Positions 40,104 through 51,981 of a stretch of DNA of 64,000 nt are shown piece by piece (position 1 is the first letter of the stretch; each line of letters opens with the position of its first letter). The notes under the pieces were generated by a model. The model did not search any database. It was not told the origin of the DNA and saw nothing but the letters and a program-made list of their open reading frames with translations. The position numbers and the translations under genes were made by a program. This DNA comes from Venturia oleaginea (Eukaryota > Ascomycota > Dothideomycetes > Venturiales > Venturiaceae): the NCBI GenBank assembly GCA_013176395.1, contig JABMLP010000007.1, positions 1,550,001 through 1,614,000 of the forward strand, given 5' to 3'.

Positions 40104-41406
40104 ATGGACTCTCCAGCAGGCATTCCGACTCCCGTAGAGGAAGAATATGAGTAGGGCCACCAGGACTGGGAGAGAAACAAGAGCATTTAGTAACACCTCT
40201 ACAGCTATGAATCCCTACCACCAAACTTCTCGCTCGGCTCGAACATGCTCGCCGGAGCATTTGCTGGAATTGCTGTATGTTTGATGCCAGTGCCAGCCTC
40301 CTGCACGGATTCTGACATGACATAGGAGCATTCTGTCATGTATCCTATCGACTTGCTGAAGGTAGCTTTCGTCTCTCCCCAAGCTTTCGCCTAGATCTAA
40401 TTCTCCATGCTCAGACACGGATGCAAGTTGTCAACCCATCTCCTACCGCGGTATACTCAGGTATATCCAATGCCATAGTTACAATCACAAGAGTTGAGGG
40501 ATTCCGGACATTATGGAGAGGAGTGTCAAGCGTGGTGGTGGGAGCAGGTCAGTACTGGACAATGTCACAATCACAATGTCAGAGACTAATGCTCACAAAG
40601 GTCCCGCACATGCGGTTTATTTCGCAACATACGAATGGGTTAAGCATGCAATGGGAGGGAACTCCGGGCTGAAGACGGATCATCACCCTCTGGCTGCCGG
40701 TGAGAGATGCAAAGCTCAAGATTGCAATAGACACATACTGACCGATCGCAGCCGTTTCTGGTGCTTCCGCCACAATTGCCAGTGATGCGCTGATGAACCC
40801 ATTTGACGGTAAGAGACCTTCACAGGCCACACAACGCTCTTACTGATTGATTGCAGTGATCAAACAACGAATGCAACTCCAGAACTCCGCATACCGGACC
40901 ATGGCGCATTGCGCGAAAACAGTTTTCAAGAACGAGGGTCTCAGAGCATTCTACGTTTCCTATCCTACGACGTTATGTATGACGGTTCCCTTCACTGCAC
41001 TACAATTCGTGGCATACGAGTCTTCGTCGAAGTTTTTGAACCCAACGGGTGGATATAGCCCTGGCACACATATTCTTGCTGGTGGTGTTGCGGGAGGATT
41101 TGCAGCAGCATTGACGACGCCTTTGGACGTGATCAAGACATTATTACAGACAAGAGGAACAGCTAGGGATGTGGAGCTGAGGAACGTGAACGGCCTGGTT
41201 GAAGCAGCGAAAATAATAAAGAGTAGGGATGGATATCGTGGGTTCTTTCGCGGATTGAAGCCCAGAATCGTCACGACGGTGCCGAGTACGGCGATTTGCT
41301 GGTAAGTCAAGGCTTGCAGTATGCCACAAGACGATATACTGACACGTCCAGGTCCGCATATGAAATGGCAAAGGCCTTCTTTATCGCCCGAAACAACGAA
41401 GTCTGA
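40104..41406 (+). CDS. MRS4: Mitochondrial iron carrier (mitoferrin, Mrs3/Mrs4 type)
   Basis: An inner-membrane solute carrier of the SLC25 family that imports iron for heme and Fe-S cluster synthesis. Eight exons: 40104-40150, 40205-40274, 40326-40361, 40415-40547, 40601-40699, 40752-40808, 40857-41301 and 41352-41406, giving 313 aa. All introns are GT-AG, 47-54 nt, and every phase fits. The three carrier repeats show PIDLLKTRMQ, PFDVIKQRMQ and PLDVIKTLLQTRG signatures. Diagnostic stretches are LPPNFSLGSNMLAGAFAGIA, LWRGVSSVVVGAGPAHAVYF (the GxxPAHAxYF block of mitoferrins) and FYVSYPTTLCMTVPFTALQF. The assignment to the mitoferrin subfamily is by motif; transport specificity is inferred. 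Confidence 0.92.
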
Positions 41407-42258
41407 AGCATTTCACGCGCTACATGCAGGATACTATGGTCCGAGTTACAAAATGGACGCATTATGGAACAAGGTCGCTATTTCCTACCTTCGATACCCC
41501 TCCATTTGGTTCACACATGATTCTCTTGCACATCAAATACATGCTGGCGGGCTGGTTCAATAAATGCAATGCGTACATAGTCGGTGCAGCGTAGCGGGTC
41601 TTTCTCACTTACGTACATTGCGGATTCGGCGCGGAATAATGGCACAGATCCTGTCCTTGGTGGAAATGGCGGCGTGGGATCGTCTCTTGCGATTAGAGGT
41701 CGCCTCTACGACTTTTCGGACCACAAAGAATTCAGGCGTCGGGCAGGGTATCTAGACGTGTAGCTTCCTTGTTGTGTTTTGATAGATGGTGGATCAATTG
41801 AGGGTGCTCTTCGGGGAGTGGAGAGCTTTTGCTTATTCTTGCCTGATGTGGTGCCTGTTCGTTCGGCCTCGTTGCGACCAGATGCGGTAACCCTAGGTAG
41901 GTTCGTCGGTGCAATTTGACAACGCATCGTTGATGCCTGAAACCCTCTGTGAATTCAATATTGCCCTTTGCTTGTGAGGACTGTACCGAAAGAACCAACG
42001 GCTATGATTCGTTGCAGTGAGACTGTTTTGATTTCTAGAGGTCCCTACTGTGGTTCTACTCCATACTTCGGCATGACGCAGTGTTTTGATAGCAAGCGCA
42101 ATTGAGCCTTTCTTCTCCACACAACTCAGCCTCATCGAGTACGAACGAGACCAACACGGTGAACCGCCCTCTAAGAAGAGAGTGCGCAAAGGAATGAGAT
42201 ACTTTCCACACATTTGCTCACCTACCCGCGTTCCCACTGTCAAGACAAACACTCCACC
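41407..42258. other. Intergenic, no gene seen
   Basis: Between the carrier and the AAA ATPase. Minus-strand ORFs (41732-41998 and 41893-42252) lack recognisable content. Confidence 0.45.
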
Positions 42259-44727
42259 ATGATGAGGGCCAAACCAGCGAACGCCATGCAGAAGACCTAC
42301 GATGACTGCTACCTTGTCTGCTCCACTGCCGTATATTTCGAGAGTCAGGTTCGTACATGTGCGCTTTTTCTGTAAGAAAGGCCAATACTAACGCTCCAAC
42401 AGAGAAACGAAGACGAAGCCCTGCGATCGTGGAAGAACGCCCTGGACCAAATATACTACCATAATGCATACCGAATGCCCTCAAACTACGCGCCCAAAAC
42501 AGAGACAGAAAAGGCACTGTTTGAATCACTTAAATCCATGGAGCTACAGTGTAAAGAGAGGGTCGATTTACTCGAGGCATTGAAGAGGAGCAGGGAGGAA
42601 GCCAGCATGGTTGGCAAGAGTTCTTCCAAAGAAAGCCTCCATCCACCGCTGCCGCCTTATACCTTTGACGGAGTTTTACAAGATCAAGGTGAGGCATGGC
42701 TTGGAGAAGGGACAGTACCACCTATGGAGTATACATACCTAACACGGCCACCACTGCCTATACGACCTGCTGAGCCGACAAGGAAGACGAGTGGAGCAAG
42801 TGATATGACTATTCGCAAGAACACCATGCCGCAGAGCGAGCCTGGCCTTCCAACGTTGACTCCAGTCACGAGTATCCCACAAGCGAGGAAGTCTAGGACT
42901 CCAAGTCCTGAAAAGAGGACTATGCTGAGATCGCTACGGCCGCCTGGAAAGGAACGATCGTACTCTTCTACGAAATTGTCGCAAAGCCCACGGAGACCAA
43001 ATGGGTTTGTGGCCTCGGCAGCAAGTCAGGCATGGATATCTACAAGTTCGAGAGCGGAGGGAAATAGCGTGTCTATACCTTCCGCTACAATGTCAAGGCT
43101 GGCTCCGACACCTCCAGCTGATAAATCTGGCAAGTCGCTGGATTTTGCGAACGCGCTAAGCTACAGAAGTGAATACCCGGCATCCCAGACGCGGAATAAG
43201 ATAGCGTCGCAGGAAGCCATAGACACCGCACGAAGGAAACATGGTATTGGCCGCCCTTCAAGATCTCCGCATAGATCGTCGCGGCCAGATCAAGAACGCG
43301 ACAATCTTAGCGATGAGTATGCCTCGCCGCGGCCCAACGAAACACGGCGCATGAAGAGCAACAAAGGTTCATCTGAGAACGATAATCCACGATCTCCTCC
43401 GACTCCTCTAGCACCCAGAATCTCGCGGCGACCCCTGCCAGGACCATCGACTATACTAGGCACAACAGCAGGAAATAGCAGTAAATCTGGCAGGCCACGA
43501 CGAAGTGGTGACCTGTCATCAAGTAGTACGGACGAGAGATCAAGACGGCGTCGACCACCTTCTCCTAGGATACCCGTTGCTGTAGATACGTCATCATCTC
43601 CTGTTTCAACCTCTGACGACGAAGAAGACGATACGATCGATCCTTCTGAAAAGACCCGGCAGTCACGGATTGTTGCTCTGATGAAGAAGGTTCCGAAGGG
43701 GGTAGACCAAGCCGCTGCCAAGCAAATATTCAATGAGATTGTTGTTCACGGCGATGAAGTTCATTGGGATGACATCGCAGGTCTCGATATTGCTAAAGAC
43801 GCCCTGAAGGAAACAGTTGTGTATCCATTCCTGAGACCGGATTTGTTCATGGGATTGAGGGAGCCAGCGAGGGGAATGTTACTATTTGGACCACCAGGAA
43901 CGGGAAAGACGATGCTTGCTCGTGCTGTGGCGACAGAGAGTAAGAGCACTTTCTTTGCCATCAGTGCGAGTTCACTGACCAGCAAGTTTTTGGGAGAGAG
44001 CGAAAAACTTGTCCGAGCACTCTTTGGGATCGCGAAGGCCATGGCACCGAGCATCATTTTCGTTGACGAGATTGACTCACTACTTTCTGCACGGGGAGAC
44101 TCAGGAGAACATGAAGCCACGAGGAGGATCAAGACGGAGTTTTTGATTCAGTGGAGTGATCTTGCTCGTGCTGCTGCAGGGAGGGAACAATCTGCTCAAG
44201 AAAAGGATAGGGGTGATGCCAGTAGGGTTTTGGTATTGGCTGCTACGAATTTACCGTGGGCTATTGATGAGGCTGCGAGGAGGAGGTTTGTGAGGAGACA
44301 GTATATCCCGCTTCCTGAGGATGAGATTCGAGGGAGGCAGTTGAGGACGCTGTTGGGGGCGCAGAAACATGGGCTTAGTGGGAGGGATATTGAGAGGTTG
44401 GTTGCTTTGACTGATGGTATGTTTTTCCTTCGCCCGATTCTATTTTCTCGGATTCGAGACTATGATCTTACACAGGAGTGGATTTGTGCTGATTTGTACG
44501 ATGCAGGTTTCTCGGGCTCCGATATCACGTACCTTGCTAAAGATGCGGCGATGGGTCCGTTGAGGAGTTTGGGGGATAAATTGTTGGATATGACTATGGA
44601 GGATATTCGACCTATTGAGATGAAGGATTTTGTGGCGAGTTTGAAGACGATTAGGCCTAGTGTTTCTAAACAGGGTATTGAGAGGTTTGAGGAGTGGGCT
44701 AGGGAGTTTGGGGAGAGGGGTGGTTAG
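42259..44727 (+). CDS. SAP1: Sap1-like AAA ATPase with N-terminal MIT-like domain
   Basis: A meiotic-clade AAA ATPase (spastin/fidgetin/Vps4 relatives), probably a hexameric remodeller of protein complexes. Exons 42259-42348, 42403-44416 and 44507-44727 give 774 aa. The first 80 residues form a helical MIT-like hairpin ([17 protein letters not shown], then [18 protein letters not shown]). A long Ser/Pro/Arg-rich linker follows. The AAA core has [20 protein letters not shown], Walker [11 protein letters not shown] (about 526), Walker [13 protein letters not shown] (about 580), sensor [17 protein letters not shown] and the C-terminal [20 protein letters not shown]. The second intron, 44417-44506, is 90 nt with no in-frame stop; retaining it would insert 30 residues just before the GFSGSDI block. 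Confidence 0.9.
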
Positions 44728-47492
44728 TTGATTGGAATTGTTGGTGGGGTGTGTTGGTGTATTGCGTGAGGCATGGATGTAGATACGTTTGAACCTGTGA
44801 TTGATGGAGAATGACAACGAGTGATTTGTTGCTGTATATTGGATTCCTTGGGTTGTGAGTTGTTTGATGGGTTGGGTGATGCGATGACGTTTCTTCCCTT
44901 GTATTTGATCTTACTTGAGGGTTTGGCGGTTGTGTCGGTGTATTCTCTGTGATGGTAATGGTATTCTTAGTGGATGTGGGATGCATGATAACTGTGGGTT
45001 GATATATGTATTTGAGAAGTAGTCGTCGTCAGTCTACATACTATACTACACCACGGGGGTCTGTCTAGTATTGATAACTGTATATCGAATACGCTATACC
45101 GTGATAATCTTCCTTTTACTTTGGATACATTGATTTTCTGGAGGGGCGGAGAGATGGTGAGGATTAGTGAGCTCACCCGTCTACACGCTTTTATGGATAT
45201 GAGATTAGAACCCGAGGCGAAGGAGCAGGAGGGGAGCGAAAGGGAAGGGAATGGAAGTAAGCTAGATGGAAGAAAGTTTTATCACGCGGCGGGTATCTAC
45301 GTAGTTTACCCTGTCGAGATTGGATTCTTCGCAGATTTCTTTTTCTTACGGGGCCGGATGATATCTTGGAAATGATTTCATATACTTTGATGTTTTCGTT
45401 CAGCTGAGACGATGATGTATGGGATTTGGCACGGGATCTTCGCTTCTCTTATTTCCCATGGGATGAGTATATCCCCCAACGTCACGGTCTTGAGCTGTTT
45501 TTACTTAAAGAATGCGGATGGAGGTATGAGGGCTCAAGGTAGTGTGTTGGGGTGTAATATCAATGGATGAGAGCGAGGAATTGATGAATCTTTTGAAGTA
45601 CTCGCTGGGATGGAGTTCTGGGTAATCGATGAGGTGTTTGATCTTTGCAGTTGTTGGACGGAACGAAAAAGAATGTTTCTGTAATGTTATCGAGCGCTTT
45701 CACGTTCGGTACGGAGCTTGGAAACCTGTTTTTGCGGAAGGTAACTTCAAAAGTTTTTGGCGGATGGCTCTTTATTTCTTGCGGAAAGTGGATGGTTGAG
45801 GTATTGGCGGCAGATATAACTGGTAGAGTAGTATAGGACGCGGATACACCAGCATCGTGGGTGAGATGGAAGGGATGGGAATTCGGCATCAGATATATTT
45901 TGATAAGTACCGCAGCAGTATTCAATTTTAGAAGCTTTGCTCAGAGAGTAATCTGACCACGTACTTTGAAGGGAAGAAATAGTGAGGTATACGATAGGAT
46001 TATTATTTGAAGTCCTACGGGGAGGCTTGCGAATTGGAAAGGGAATATTGGCTTGTTGGTGAGTTTTCGACCAATTGCACCTATAACATTCTTGGTATCC
46101 TTGTTCCATTCATCGAGACGGCGTGTCCCACAGAAAAGAAACGCCGTCGAGACTGGCTTTGATGTGGAGTCGAACGTCTGCCAAAGAACGCAAATTGGAT
46201 AAAAGATCAAGAAGCAGACGTGCATCGTCAGACGTAGCAGCTTCAAGGAAGAAGGTGATGGTAGTTTGATATGCTCCATTGTCCGAGAAGATAGTGCAGA
46301 GAGCCCCGAAGCCCGAAACACTCCGAACGGGGTTCAAAGGTTGGATGGTTTCTCGTTCTTACGACCAACCTCCGCATGTTGGCCTAGATGCCAGGCCGCC
46401 ATTCTCTCAATTTCATGACGAGGTCGTAATCGCCGTAGTTGATCTGAAACTTATTCTCACCGTAGTAAATTTCGCCAATCTGATTGTTTATCTTTGAGCA
46501 TATCAAGAAGAGCTCAAATGCAAATTGTGGATATTCATGCATAGCATTGCTCGTATTCAGGAACATAGCGGATGGGATATTTGTCGCGGAGGGGTGTGTA
46601 GCTTCGACGAATGCTATCTGGAAATATGGATATGCTGATCGAGGATTGTCGAACAAGTCCAGTTTTTCGAAGAACATGTTTCCTGAATTGTTCTGGGGGT
46701 TCAAGAAGTGATAGACGGGATAGGAGCGACATACCTGATTGAGTGGTCGTTTATTGATTCGGTTTGTTTTTTGATTTTTCGAAGCAAGGCCTAATAATCT
46801 ATAGCTGCATGAATAGTACATGATGAAATAAATGAAGATGTTTCAAATGGATATAATAGTACTTTTAAGACTGAAAATAATGGCGCTCAGGTCCTCATAT
46901 TGTCTTCGACCGCGAGAAGGGTGCTGAGGCCTGAACCCCTCCGAATTATAGCGCGGAAGGATTGTTATCGGTAATTAGAAGTAACTCACGCGGTCGGCTT
47001 CCGAGGTCATCTCAATTGATAGCGGAAGAAGTGAATCGGAGGGAGTGATGGGAAGGAAGAAAGATGCAGTGGATCAACGATCAATGACGCTATCCGTTGG
47101 CGGCTATGCAGCGGGGCCGCCAAGTTTATAGGGCGCCTCGACAAAACATCTAAATATTGCTCTCATCGAGATCGATATCGATAATTTGCTGGCGAGTTTG
47201 TTTTTCGAAGCGCCAGGAATTTATTGATATAGATCTCGAGCTGAAGGACTACAAAACGAACGGTATCTTGAATCGGTAGTTCCGGCTTTGCCAACTCAGT
47301 CAGGCAGCCATTGAATTCATTGAGAAGTCGCATCTGGTTGCCATAAACCAGTCTTCTATGTTACGAAGCAGAAGTTTCATGAGATAGACAGTATCTCCAG
47401 CGTATCAATTCAACTTATTATAATACTCAAAAAGCGGAGACTCTCGACAAGAAAACCGTCCGATTTTTCAGCCTTGTGACATCAGTCTCATT
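44728..47492. other. Gene-poor interval with possible relic gene
   Basis: No intact gene. Minus-strand pieces at 46821-46384 (FELFLICSKINNQIGEIYYG), 46337-46110 (FGALCTIFSDNGAYQTTITF) and 46050-45950 (FASLPVGLQIIILSYTSLF) look protein-like and F-box/2EXR-like. Their order is unusual, the frames differ and no splice sites join them. I read them as remnants of one or two degraded genes. The rest shows nothing. Confidence 0.4.
45941..46821 (-). pseudogene. Possible F-box-like gene relics
   Basis: Three minus-strand segments in different frames carry plausible protein sequence, including an F-box-like helix SLPVGLQIIILSYTSLF and a second block SKINNQIGEIYYGENKFQ typical of fungal F-box-like families. 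In intact members the F-box-like helix comes first; here it lies downstream. Two adjacent broken copies are therefore as likely as one gene. No complete exon structure could be found. Confidence 0.3.
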
Positions 47493-48787
47493 ATGCCTTT
47501 CAAAGTCATCCACCATGACCCAGATACCCACAGACTAGTACTCTCGAACACAACATCTCCCACCAAAAGAGCAATCAGTTACACAGTCCGCGTCCAAGCC
47601 TTCGGCATAACAAAGGGAGAACTCCAATGGCCAGAGCCTTGTTCCCTCCGGATGGCAGCAGTCCCAGGCTACGACGTTGCCGGAATAATCACAGAGTTAC
47701 CACAGGACCCTTTGGAACCACCCCAATTTCAACTAGGTTCATGGATCTACGCATTAACATCATTTGAACGGGCAGGAAATGCAAGAGGGATCACGTTTGT
47801 GGATGAAGATGAGATGGCGCTTATGCCCAGATGTATTTTCTGGCGGGAGGCGGCTGCGGTGCCTATGAGTGCTTTGACGGCTTGGCAAGCATTGTTCATA
47901 CACGGTGGACTGAAGGCAGAGGAGGTTGGCCTCAGGGAAAGGACGAGATCTCACGGGAATGCGCAGAAGAAGTTGCTCATGGTTGGGGCCAGTGGTGCGG
48001 TCGGGTTTTGGGTCTTGCAACTTGCGAAATGGGCTGGGATTGGTTACTTGGTAGGTATTTGTGGCACAGATAACGTTGAATTCGTCAAGAGATTCGGGGC
48101 AGATGAGGTTATTGACCATCGTGTGAGTGGAATTGGTGCTTGGCTCGAGGATCAGGGCGATGAGAGCAAGAAAAAAGGCCCAGGCAGCAAGAAGAAAGGA
48201 AAAAAGAGCAGGGAGAACGTAGACGGGAGCGAGGACTGCACTCTTAGTCGTGCAACATCTGCCGGAAGTGTATCTTCTGCGCTTGGAGAAGGCATAAAGA
48301 AAAAGAGAGGAATGATAGTCCAAGAAAGAACGAGGTGGAAGCAGAAGAGAGTGAGGAGATGTACGACGACAGCAAGTTCGATCTCGTGATCGATGGAGTA
48401 GGTGGAGAGGCGTTGAAAGAAGCGTGGACTTCCGTCAAGAAGGGCGGCCTTTTGCTAGGAATCGCCGAAGAAGTCATTGGCACGAAGCCGGAAACTGGTG
48501 TGAGTGAAGATGTGCAAGGCAAGTTCTTCATCGTCAAGCCGGATGGTCAGCTGCAACAAATCACTGAGATGATCGAGCAGAAGAAGGTAAGGCCAGTCAT
48601 GGATAGCGCTTGGGAGTTTGAAGAGTACAAGAAAGCTTGGGAGAGAGTGGACAGCGGACATGCTCAAGGAAAAGTGGTTATTCATGGTCCACGTGGAAAC
48701 GGGCAAGGATCGAGTGATGAGAATGGGAAGAGGAAACGATGTGGTTTTGAGGAGAGAGAGCAGGCTGAGAAGAGGCCGAAGCTTTAA
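47493..48787 (+). CDS. Zinc-independent MDR oxidoreductase (quinone/enoyl reductase-like)
   Basis: A medium-chain dehydrogenase/reductase. Proposed exons 47493-48269 and 48329-48787 give about 411 aa. The GroES-like N domain shows PGYDVAGIITELP. The Rossmann site reads LLMVGASGAVGFWVLQLAKW, followed by FGADEVIDHR. The C-terminal part has FDLVIDGVGGEALKEAW and DSAWEFEEYKKAWERVDSGH, then AQGKVVIHG. A Lys/Ser-rich insert at about 225-275 is unusual. The 59-nt intron (GTATCT...AAAG) lacks a good branch site; the alternative is a 1-bp deletion in an A run near 48302. No zinc-binding cysteines are seen, so an NADPH-dependent reductase is likelier than an alcohol dehydrogenase. The substrate is unknown. 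Confidence 0.75.
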
Positions 48788-50292
48788 TAGCTCTCAGTAC
48801 TAATACCACACTGATCCAGCAATTCATATCCTTCGCCAAGTTACTAGAAAAGGTTTCAATTGCATGATTCGGGATCGATATCAATGAATTTCTGGCAATT
48901 TTCGACATGAAGGTTAACAGAAATTCATCAATATCGATCTGGAATTGATGAATATCTGTTCAGTATCGCCGTATGGACACAGGCACTAACTTGTCGGCAT
49001 CACCGCTGTGTCATCAACTTACTGGCCTCGAAAACGGAGAGCCCAGAATGGAATGATATCTCAGGATGTGAGAATCTGGAAGGATCCGAAGTAAGCCCTA
49101 ACCTTTCTCGCAAGATTAGCAGCATTCTTAGTAACATCCCTATACTTCCACTCTGGTCCTCCAAAAAGAGTTTTAAGATCACATTCAGAAACCGAATTCG
49201 TTCCTTACCGTTGCCGTCCCCGTCATCAATTCGCCCTTGATATGGCTTTGGAGTAACACAATAGTATTACGCAGCACCCACTTGAAACACAATCTGTCAA
49301 AAATTGCCTCCAGTATCTCCACCCAGCAGTCGCCATTTAACCACACAAAATCGCAAACAACACATAACTTTGCAAACTGGGTCCATTCCAAAGAGCCTGC
49401 TTTCGAGAAGAGTCCAAGCGTATTTTCTGCTCTGTGAAAGTTTTGGCAATCTCTTTTTGTCAAATGAAGAGGCGGGTAATACTCATGATCCTCAGACGAG
49501 AGGACGTCCACGTGGCCAAGATGTGGATGTTCCCTCGTGCCCCATTGTAAGAAAGGACCGTCTTCATCAAATTGAATACGCTGCTTTTTTGCTTGGTCGT
49601 TGTTTCGAACTGTCTTACATATGGGTTCCTGTGGCAGATGGGCATGTACAACCCGTATTTAATAGGTTCATGGTAACGATTGTTGCCTCGAGAACAAATA
49701 AGACTCAGTGGGAGGAGGTTTCCAAGCTCGATTTCCGGTTGAGATTGGATCTTGGTTTTCAATATGCGCAATGTATCGCGAAACCATCCGCTATGTATGA
49801 GTCTAATCTGCAGACCAAGCCAACTATTCAACCAGAAGACTGTTGACAAGACATAAGTTGAGGGTCGCGAGGTGGCTTTAATTGTCAGATAAAAGACTTT
49901 GTTCAGGTGGCAAGGAATAAAGTATAATTCCGAGAGTAGGATCCTACCATCACATCGAATTTATTAGTGCATGCTTAATGCACGGAGAATGAGGTCGGGA
50001 TCCTGCGGTGAAAGTATCATACTCACATTCAGAATATCAAGATCTTGACCGAGGGCTACAGGCTTCAGTATCATGCTCGCGATTATTTCCTGCGATCAGT
50101 CTCATAACAGTCAATACTTCTTCTGTCTTGTCAGCAGAGCACATCGGAAGCGTACTGCATCTCCTGAAACACCAGAGAAGTTCAAAACAGCAGGGCTAAG
50201 CCTCTCTCGATTGATGCCTATATACATACTGCATTGCTCATACAGCCTTCGCTCCGCCCAAGAAAATCCAGCTTTACATGCGACATAGAAAA
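48788..50292. other. Intergenic with uncertain ORFs
   Basis: Overlapping ORFs of 108 to 180 codons occur on both strands at 49185-49849 (minus 49849-49460 and 49511-49185; plus 49304-49846). None has a known motif and the minus pair needs a frame change, so I do not call a gene. The rest is featureless. Confidence 0.4.
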
Positions 50293-51770
50293 CTATTGGT
50301 TGTCAATAACATGCACATACTTCTTCTCCTCGCGCTTCTCACGCTCCGTTTGAGGCGGAAGATCGTAGTAGGATGAACTTCGGTAAGGTAGCTGCGACAA
50401 TCATTAGTCGTCGTAGATTGTGCATACTGTGGATTGGACTTACAAGATATTCATAGGTCACTGCACTCAGCTCAACTGGATCGATGTTCAAATCAGCAAA
50501 AGTTTTGGCGCTTGGGTCGATGTATTGGTCGATAAACTCGCGCTCGACCTCGTCGGCGGAACCGACAGGCCACCACAATGCCTTGTTCGCAATTTTGAGT
50601 ATCGGCTGCCGGATTTTCTTTGGGATGTTGATATGTCTTCGGTGCTTGACAATTTCTTTATCCACAATTTCTGCGATTTCAGCCATGCTGTAGTTTGACG
50701 GTCCATAAAGCTCAAATGTTTGCGAGGCGGTGTTGTCATCGTGCATCATTGCCTCGAGCGCCATACCGACATCAATCGCATGGACTGGCGAGAAGCGCTG
50801 TTGCATCCAGTTGCTGGTGAAGAGGTTGGTGACGCCTGCAAGTGTGTTCAAAAGCTGGTCTTCAAATCCGAAAAGAGGTGCCGGTCGGACGATAGTTGTC
50901 TCTGGGAAAATACTTCGAGCCACTTCTTCGCCCAGTCCTTTTGTTCGGTAGAACTCCGAAGGCGAGTTCTTGTCTGCGTTGTAGGAAGAGACATGAACGT
51001 ATCGGTCCACATCGTACTTGGCAACCGCTTCCGTGATGCGCTCTGCTCCCCAGACGTGGACATCGTCCAGGTCGAAGTTTCTGGCAGACGTCAGTATTTA
51101 TCTATGCTGAAGAAGACGTCAGGAGCCTCACTTTGTAGGATAATTTCGGCCAATTAAATTGTACACAATGTCAGAGTGTCGAACGCTCTCCTCGATGGAG
51201 TCCTTGTTTCGGAGGTCGAATTCCTACTTGAATGAGCACAAACCTTTCCAGTCTTTTCCATAGTCTGTACCATGAAAGTGACCCTTCCCAAGTCTCCCGA
51301 GACCTTCAGGTGCCTCTTGGCCATCTCCTCACGGTATGGAATGACAACATTGCATCCTGAGCGAGCTATGCCAGCAGTCAGTATTGCCCCTCCCATGATG
51401 TTGATCCTCCTCACCAAGTCTGTTCACAATGTATCTGCCGAGGAATCCAGTTGCGCCGAATACAGTTGCGGTATGACCTCGTCTATGTTAGCAGGTGGGT
51501 AATTTGACGTCGCATTCGTGTTATATACCTCCCAACGAGGATCTAGAGAGTGGTCAGCGCTGATTTGTAGCTATTTCAAAGCAGCTCAGCCTACCTTCCA
51601 CCTTGAATCGAGATTATGGGCTTGCCGGTCCTGGTGATTTGAATGTCCTGGGACGTAACAGTCCTGCGTTGGGTCGTGGGCAGCCCTCGGCGGGCGTGTT
51701 TTGATAGGATATATGCTGGGCGAGAGCAGTGTCTCATTCCGGACACGGCCTGACCACTCAATGGCTGCAT
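50293..51770 (-). CDS. nuo-40: Complex I 40-kDa subunit (NDUFA9 / nuo-40)
   Basis: An accessory subunit of mitochondrial NADH:ubiquinone oxidoreductase, of atypical SDR fold with bound NADPH. Seven exons: 51770-51595, 51542-51529, 51477-51415, 51365-51271, 51223-51132, 51080-50444 and 50391-50293, giving 391 aa. The N terminus has an Arg-rich presequence (RPAYILSKHARRGLPTTQRR). The 14-nt second exon is required to reach GGRSSLGGHTATVFGATGFL, which contains the dinucleotide motif GATGFLG. Further markers are SDIVYNLIGRNYPTKNFDLD, RYVHVSSYNAD, and the C-terminal RSSSYYDLPPQTEREKR ending HVIDNQ. All phases are consistent. It is divergent from RPN9 across 211 bp. Confidence 0.93.
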
Positions 51771-51981
51771 TTTGGCGTTGAATGTTCTCGTTGGAGTTCA
51801 GTACCTCATCGCAGTTGGACTAGCTTGCTTAGTCACCGTTGACTACATTGAATGCGAGCATAACGAATAGACATTCCAGCTTCACAACGTCAACAACAAC
51901 AACATCTCTCACCAAACAACTCTCCCGATCACTCCATCTCGTCCTACACCTCCTCCCACATTGAACCATCATATCGCCGCC
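51771..51981. promoter_or_regulatory. Bidirectional promoter nuo-40/RPN9
   Basis: 211 bp separate the two start codons, so the promoters of a complex I subunit and a proteasome subunit overlap or abut. CAACAACAACAAC-type sequence near 51888-51902 lies in the RPN9 leader. The RPN9 ATG has a strong context (GCCGCCATGG). No Rpn4-type element (GGTGGCAAA) is visible. Confidence 0.5.

Noticed and set aside
49185..49849. Long ORFs on both strands, candidate orphan gene
   Set aside because: The strands compete, the minus reading needs an unexplained frame change, and no motif is recognised. Left as uncertain intergenic.
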